Notes under the pieces: generated by a model
The model's input: only the letters and a program-made list of their open reading frames with translations
What the model was told of the DNA's origin: nothing
The model's database searches: none
Part shown: piece by piece, positions 6,344-9,077 of the stretch
Layout of the letters: each line of letters opens with the position of its first letter
Numbering within the stretch: the stretch's first letter is position 1
Program-made: the position numbers and the translations under genes
Assembly: GCA_031549175.1 (NCBI GenBank)
Contig: JAVBQH010000062.1
Span: 1 to 9,077, forward strand
Direction: 5' to 3'
Origin: WRIS01 sp031549175
Lineage (GTDB): Bacteria > Actinomycetota > Coriobacteriia > Coriobacteriales > Eggerthellaceae
DNA length: 9,077 bases

Positions 6344-6364
6344 GCCACCCGAAGGCAGGGCGGC
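6344..6364 (-). other. Hairpin downstream of the Cys/His-rich gene
   Basis: On the minus-strand RNA GCCGCCC pairs with GGGUGGC over 7 bp (6358-6364 with 6344-6350, one G-U) with a 7-base loop. It lies about 40 bases after the stop of the small gene, where a terminator is expected, but AAACTCC follows instead of a U-tract. It may be an RNA 3' end structure or nothing. Confidence 0.3.
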
Positions 6365-6405
6365 GTTTTGCTTGCGAGCACGGCATGGGGGGACCGTCTT
6401 GGCGC

Positions 6406-6690
6406 CTAGCTTGCCTTCCTGCCGTGGTGCGCATGCCTTCTCACAGGCCCGCCATGGTGCTTGCGGCGTCCCCCGATCCGGCCTTTGCTTGGGTGGCAAT
6501 ACGCCATGTCCTCCCCGGGGTGCGGGTATACGTTCAGGTCATAGTCTGCGGCCCAGGCAAGCATCTGCTTGATAGTCTGTTCACCCTCTGCAACCTGGGT
6601 GCTTGCGTGTTCGATGCCGCGTTGGCATCCGAGGGAGTTCATGGTGCAGCCCTTCTTGCATATCGGGCATCTGGTTTCGTTGTCAGCCAT
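6406..6690 (-). CDS. Small Cys/His-rich protein, probable zinc-binding, function unknown
   Basis: A 94-residue protein. Residues 8-22 hold four cysteines as CPICKKGCTMNSLGC (C8, C11, C15, C22) and a fifth sits in AYCHPSKG (C65, H66). A helical middle (about 36-50: EGEQTIKQMLAWAADYD) is followed by a basic, His-rich tail with HHGG (78-81) and HAHHG (86-90). The pattern suggests a metal site, zinc or perhaps nickel/cobalt through the tail; I do not recognise the family for certain. The ATG at 6690 has GGAG seven bases upstream, and conserved-looking sequence starts there. The frame is open further upstream but only overlaps the MarR gene. It lies 142 bases after the MarR gene with no terminator seen, so it is probably co-transcribed and may be its partner or target. 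No signal peptide or membrane segment. Confidence 0.75.
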   Translation of the reverse strand: MADNETRCPICKKGCTMNSLGCQRGIEHASTQVAEGEQTIKQMLAWAADYDLNVYPHPGEDMAYCHPSKGRIGGRRKHHGGPVRRHAHHGRKAS

Positions 6691-6832
6691 GGTACGGCTC
6701 CGTTTCTTCTCTGGTGATGGGATGTGGTGGGGCACAGGTCGGCTTATCGAGGGGCCGGTCTTGCTGTGGGAAAGTGCGCCTGTGCCGAGCTTCGGCCTGC
6801 GCGGCCTTGGATGGCTGCCGCACAGGGTCATG

Positions 6833-7594
6833 CTATTCGGGCGCATCGCCCGTGTCGGCCTTTCCACCTGCTTTGTCCGTCTTCTTGGCCTTGCCGCCTG
6901 GCTTGGCTCCCTCTTGACGCTTGCCGCGCATGCCCTCCCGATGCTGGCGCATGCGGTCGCGGCGATCACTGCGGCATCCCTTGCCCCCAAAGCCATCGGG
7001 GTGCATCCCGCCGTGCGGCGGGAAGGGCGGGAATCCCCCTTCGCCGAAGCCTTCGAAGCCGTAGCCTCCATATCCTCTGAACCGTTCGACCATAGCGCGG
7101 AACTGGTCGCCCCGGTCGTCATCGCAGCCTTCCGCAAAGGGGAAGGCGTCTTCGCCGACCTCGTTCTCGAGCTCGAGGATCAAACGGCTGAGGTAGTCGC
7201 TCAGGTTCTGCTGCTCCTCTTCGTCCAGGCAGTCGAATATATCGCTGAAGTCCTTCTGCTGTTCCTGCGACTGGCTTGCAGCCTCCCGCCCTTCGTCGGT
7301 CAGCCTGACATTCATGACGCGCTTGTCGGCCTCAGACGGCTCTTTGGTGACGTAACCGGCCTTCTCCATCTTGGAAAGAAGCTCGCTTAAAGACTGGTTG
7401 CGTATGCCCAAAAGGTAGGCAAGGTCTTTCTGGCTGATCTCAGGCTGGAGGCTGAGCAGTGCGAGTACGCGCCCCTGGCCGCGGTTGGGGTCTGCAATAG
7501 GGCTCGAACGGCGCATGTTCATCTGGCGGAAGCGCTTCAACAGCATGCTTGCGCGGACGAACTGGTCGATTAGGATGGACTTGATCTCTGTCAT
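6833..7594 (-). CDS. MarR-family transcriptional regulator with long Gly/Phe/Pro- and Lys-rich tail
   Basis: A 253-residue protein with a standard MarR domain in residues 1-145 and a tail of about 108 residues; typical MarR proteins end near 140-160. The winged helix is clear: ISQKDLAYLLGIRNQSLSEL (53-72) is the helix-turn-helix, followed by the wing with ADKRVMNVRLTDEG (89-102). Helices 115-145 (DIFDCLDEEEQQNL) form the dimer interface. The tail has a Gly/Tyr/Phe block (GYGGYGFEGFGEGGFPPFPP, 174-193), an Arg-rich block (208-226) and Lys/Gly repeats (AKPGGKAKKTDKAGGKA, 230-246). ATG at 7594 is preferred over 7600 because GAGG stands seven bases upstream of the former and one base before the latter. 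It is preceded by four palindromic operator-like sites around its promoter, so it very likely represses itself. Its ligand is unknown. Confidence 0.9.
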   Translation of the reverse strand: MTEIKSILIDQFVRASMLLKRFRQMNMRRSSPIADPNRGQGRVLALLSLQPEISQKDLAYLLGIRNQSLSELLSKMEKAGYVTKEPSEADKRVMNVRLTDEGREAASQSQEQQKDFSDIFDCLDEEEQQNLSDYLSRLILELENEVGEDAFPFAEGCDDDRGDQFRAMVERFRGYGGYGFEGFGEGGFPPFPPHGGMHPDGFGGKGCRSDRRDRMRQHREGMRGKRQEGAKPGGKAKKTDKAGGKADTGDAPE

Positions 7595-7628
7595 GGCCAT
7601 GCCTCGTTTCTCTTTCGCTCATTATTAC

Positions 7629-7640
7629 TTCGGTACCTGA
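7629..7640. promoter_or_regulatory. Operator-like palindrome copy 1 (degenerate)
   Basis: TTCGGTACCTGA matches the deduced 12 bp palindrome TCAGGTACCTGA at ten positions, keeping the central GGTACC and the whole right half-site. It lies in the 5' leader of the MarR gene, 35 bases before its start. Confidence 0.5.
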
Positions 7641-7643
7641 CTT

Positions 7644-7655
7644 TCAAGTACCTGA
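7644..7655. promoter_or_regulatory. Operator-like palindrome copy 2, at the predicted transcription start
   Basis: TCAAGTACCTGA has one mismatch to TCAGGTACCTGA. It lies just downstream of the -10 element, covering the likely transcription start. Its right arm pairs as DNA dyad with copy 3 (9 bp perfect arms at 7648-7656 and 7666-7674). Confidence 0.65.
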
Positions 7656-7659
7656 GGAA

Positions 7660-7688
7660 ATATTACTCAGGTACCTTATTTATGTCAA
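7660..7688 (-). promoter_or_regulatory. Promoter of the MarR gene
   Basis: On the minus strand TTGACA (7683-7688) is a perfect -35, followed by exactly 17 bp and TAATAT (7660-7665) as -10. The leader to the ATG would be about 58 bases. Operator-like palindrome copy 3 fills the spacer, so a bound dimer would block RNA polymerase. Confidence 0.8.
7667..7678. promoter_or_regulatory. Operator-like palindrome copy 3, in the promoter spacer
   Basis: TCAGGTACCTTA has one mismatch to TCAGGTACCTGA and contains the full 8 bp core AGGTACCT. It sits between the -35 and -10 elements of the MarR promoter, the classic position for a repressor site. Confidence 0.75.
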
Positions 7689-7707
7689 GAGCTTTCACAA
7701 ATTATTT

Positions 7708-7719
7708 TCAGGTACCTTA
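7708..7719. promoter_or_regulatory. Operator-like palindrome copy 4, upstream of the promoter
   Basis: TCAGGTACCTTA, identical to copy 3, lies 20 bp upstream of the -35 element. Centre-to-centre spacings along the array are 15, 23 and 41 bp from copy 1 to copy 4. Confidence 0.7.
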
Positions 7720-7867
7720 ATTATTTTATTGGAGAAAGCGATTCATGCTTTATGGGCTGGTGCTTTAAAGGCGTTGACACACTGATGAGCCGGTGACAGG
7801 TCTCGTTTTTGAATTATCTTGCTGAGATACGGTTGGGATAGCGCACGGGTGACCGTCGCGGGAAAGC

Positions 7868-8368
7868 CTACTGCCGCTCCCAGAGGCCGGATTTGCCGCC
7901 CTCTTTTCGAAGCAGCCGGACATCCAGGATCTCCATGCCCCGGTCGACCGCCTTGCACATATCGTAGACGGTCAGGCAGGCGACGCTTGCGGCAGTGAGC
8001 GCCTCCATCTCGATGCCGGTCTTCCCCGTGACACCGCAGGTGGCTGTAATGTGGATGCCGACCCGGCCGTCCGGGCGCTCCCCCGCACCGACTGCGGCGC
8101 AATCGACCTTCGCCTTCGTGATGTTCAGCGGATGGCACATGGGGATAAGCGATGCCGTCTGCTTCGCGGCCATGACACCCGCCACTCGGGCGCAGGCGAG
8201 CACGTCTCCCTTTGCCGCCGCACCCTCTGCTATCAAGGCCAGGGTTTCCGGGGCCATGGCGATGACCCCTTCGGCGATGGCGATCCTTTCGGTGTCTGCC
8301 TTCTCGGACACGTCCACCATGCGGACTTCGCCCTTCTCATCTATGTGGGTAAGCTTCTCGTCGTTCAT
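7868..8368 (-). CDS. moaC: Cyclic pyranopterin monophosphate synthase MoaC
   Basis: MoaC converts the 3',8-cyclo-GTP product of MoaA to cyclic pyranopterin monophosphate in molybdenum cofactor synthesis, in the cytoplasm. The 166-residue length is typical. Family signatures are all present: LTHIDEKGEVRMVDVSEK near the start, KGDVLACARVAGVMAAKQT (53-71, with the active-site lysine K53), PMCHPL (76-81, H79), GVTGKTGIEMEALTAAS (112-128, E120/E122) and YDMCKAVDRGM (135-145, D136 and K139). The ATG at 8368 has AAGGAAG four bases upstream. moaA lies 148 bases upstream on the same strand, with a parS site and a possible hairpin between, so co-transcription is plausible but uncertain. The 127 bases downstream, before the MarR operators, contain no clear terminator on this strand. 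Confidence 0.96.
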   Translation of the reverse strand: MNDEKLTHIDEKGEVRMVDVSEKADTERIAIAEGVIAMAPETLALIAEGAAAKGDVLACARVAGVMAAKQTASLIPMCHPLNITKAKVDCAAVGAGERPDGRVGIHITATCGVTGKTGIEMEALTAASVACLTVYDMCKAVDRGMEILDVRLLRKEGGKSGLWERQ

Positions 8369-8391
8369 AGTCTTCCTTGCCTCTTTGCTTG

Positions 8392-8427
8392 AAAAAACGC
8401 CTGCGCATGTGTGTGCATGATGCCGGC
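8392..8427 (-). terminator. Weak possible terminator between moaA and moaC
   Basis: On the minus strand an imperfect hairpin can form from GCC...GGC and GCAT...ATGC (arms 8420-8427 and 8399-8408), followed by GTTTTTT (8392-8397). The stem is only 3 + 4 bp with an internal loop. It could attenuate read-through from moaA into moaC, or be chance next to a T-run. Confidence 0.25.
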
Positions 8428-8433
8428 TTTCGA

Positions 8434-8449
8434 TGTTTCACGTGAAACA
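8434..8449. other. parS, ParB centromere-binding site
   Basis: TGTTTCACGTGAAACA is a perfect 16 bp palindrome identical to the chromosomal parS consensus (TGTTNCACGTGAAACA) known from Bacillus and conserved in actinobacteria; with its flanks it is an 18 bp perfect palindrome (8433-8450). ParB loads here and spreads to organise origin segregation and SMC loading. It lies in the moaA-moaC gap, outside any coding region I accept. Because parS sites cluster near oriC in most bacteria, the window is probably in the origin-proximal part of the chromosome. Confidence 0.9.
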
Positions 8450-8516
8450 TTTGTTCGTTTTAGTTCTCTTCCCCGCTCCAAAGCCTTCGGGGCGCACCTG
8501 CTCAAGGAGATGGCGC

Positions 8517-9077
8517 CTATCCGCCTATCTGGCTCATGCCCCTCTCGGTCCCTACCTTGTTGTGGTGCTCGTCAGGTTTTGCAGCAAGCACCCGCCCCAG
8601 CACGGCACGCAATTCCTCGTCGCTGTCGGACATAAGCGCCGGGCGCACATCGTACTCCTCGTCGGAGAACAGGCAGGGGCGCAGCTTGCCGTCGGATGTC
8701 AGGCGCAGGCGGTTGCATTCCGAGCAGAAATGCCGGGAAAGCGGCGAGATGAAGCCGACCGTGCCTAACGCCCCCTCGAACTCGAAGTATCGGGCAGGCC
8801 CCCATCCTTCAGGCTTGTCGCTGCCTACAGAGACCAGTTCTCCGAGGCCTTCGGCGCGTGCTCCCTCGTTGATGGTGTCGAACACCTCTTCGCTCGAGAC
8901 AACATCCGCCTCGCCCCAGCCACAGCCATCGATACCGGAGCTTTCCCCTACCGGCATGTACTCGATGAAGCGGACATGCAGCGGCCTATCGAGGCTGAGC
9001 TTCGCATAGGCAAGATAGTCCTGTTCAAGGCTTCGGACCGTCACCGCATTGATCTTGACCGGGTCGAACCCGGCGTC
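8517..9077 (-). CDS. moaA: GTP 3',8-cyclase MoaA, C-terminal part (cut by window edge)
   Basis: The last 186 residues of a radical-SAM enzyme that rearranges GTP to 3',8-cyclo-GTP, the first step of molybdenum cofactor synthesis. The fragment is open to the right edge and starts in DAGFDPVKINAVTVRS, a family signature (FDPVKINAV). RPLHVRFIEYMPVG follows, then the second [4Fe-4S] cluster motif CSECNRLRL...RPCLF with CX2CX13C spacing, which binds the substrate purine. The protein ends MSQIGG; the terminal double glycine is required for activity in known MoaA proteins. The N-terminal radical-SAM cluster (CX3CX2C) is outside the window. A GTG within the fragment at 9044 is not a plausible start because homology continues upstream of it. 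moaC follows after 148 bases. Confidence 0.95.
   Translation of the reverse strand, partial: DAGFDPVKINAVTVRSLEQDYLAYAKLSLDRPLHVRFIEYMPVGESSGIDGCGWGEADVVSSEEVFDTINEGARAEGLGELVSVGSDKPEGWGPARYFEFEGALGTVGFISPLSRHFCSECNRLRLTSDGKLRPCLFSDEEYDVRPALMSDSDEELRAVLGRVLAAKPDEHHNKVGTERGMSQIGG

Noticed and set aside
6231..6434. 68-codon in-frame extension upstream of the yebC start
   Set aside because: No family resemblance; it contains the extended -10 promoter and overlaps the end of the small Cys/His gene. The MSGHSKW start has a good ribosome binding site.
6691..7137. 149-codon in-frame extension upstream of the Cys/His-rich protein
   Set aside because: Most of it is the antiphase reading of the MarR tail; Arg/Ser/Pro-rich as expected for an off-frame reading of GC-rich DNA.
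6569..7390. Plus-strand open frame of 273 codons
   Set aside because: Antisense to the MarR gene and the small gene; no recognisable domain, and the minus-strand MarR fold is clear.
7774..7802. TTGACA on the plus strand as a promoter
   Set aside because: The hexamer 17 bp downstream is CAGGTC, with no usable -10 at 15-19 bp.
7783..7805. CTGATGAG motif as a hammerhead ribozyme core
   Set aside because: The required GAAA after stem II and a cleavage-site stem are absent.
7741..7867. tRNA, riboswitch or moaC terminator in the moaC-marR gap
   Set aside because: No cloverleaf or T-loop sequence, no recognisable molybdenum cofactor RNA motif, and only short stems (ACGG/CCGT near 7845-7856) without a U-tract.

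Overview
The window reads as chromosomal DNA from a high-GC anaerobic actinobacterium. My best guess is the Coriobacteriia (Eggerthellaceae-like). This rests on protein style, the gene set (yebC next to ruvC-ruvA-ruvB, moaC/moaA, tandem 7TM sensor genes) and the codon use, not on any database search. Every gene I can support lies on the minus strand, so transcription runs from right to left. No stretch without a gene exceeds 300 bases. I see no rRNA, tRNA, insertion sequence, prophage or CRISPR array.

Layout from high to low coordinates. (1) The C-terminal part of moaA (cut by the right edge) and moaC, for molybdenum cofactor synthesis. The gap between them holds a perfect copy of the ParB-binding site parS. 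(2) A two-gene unit: a MarR-family regulator with an unusual Gly/Phe/Pro- and Lys-rich tail, followed by a small Cys/His-rich protein. Upstream is a TTGACA/17 bp/TAATAT promoter embedded in four copies of a TCAGGTACCTGA-like palindrome, a strong candidate for an autoregulatory operator array. (3) yebC, with its own promoter and a clear intrinsic terminator. (4) ruvC, ruvA and ruvB, the Holliday-junction resolution machinery, then a 140-residue uncharacterised helical protein, apparently one operon. (5) A cold-shock protein gene with a structured leader and an intrinsic terminator. (6) A 7TM-PAS-GGDEF diguanylate cyclase, whose stop codon overlaps the ATG of a second gene with a paralogous membrane domain, cut by the left edge.

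The ruv genes form the classic branch-migration and resolution set. moaA and moaC act together in the first step of molybdopterin synthesis. The two membrane receptor genes are translationally coupled and probably make related signalling proteins. The most distinctive points are the parS site, the MarR operator array with its odd regulator and small partner, and the recurrent use of extended -10 (TGn) promoters with poor -35 elements.
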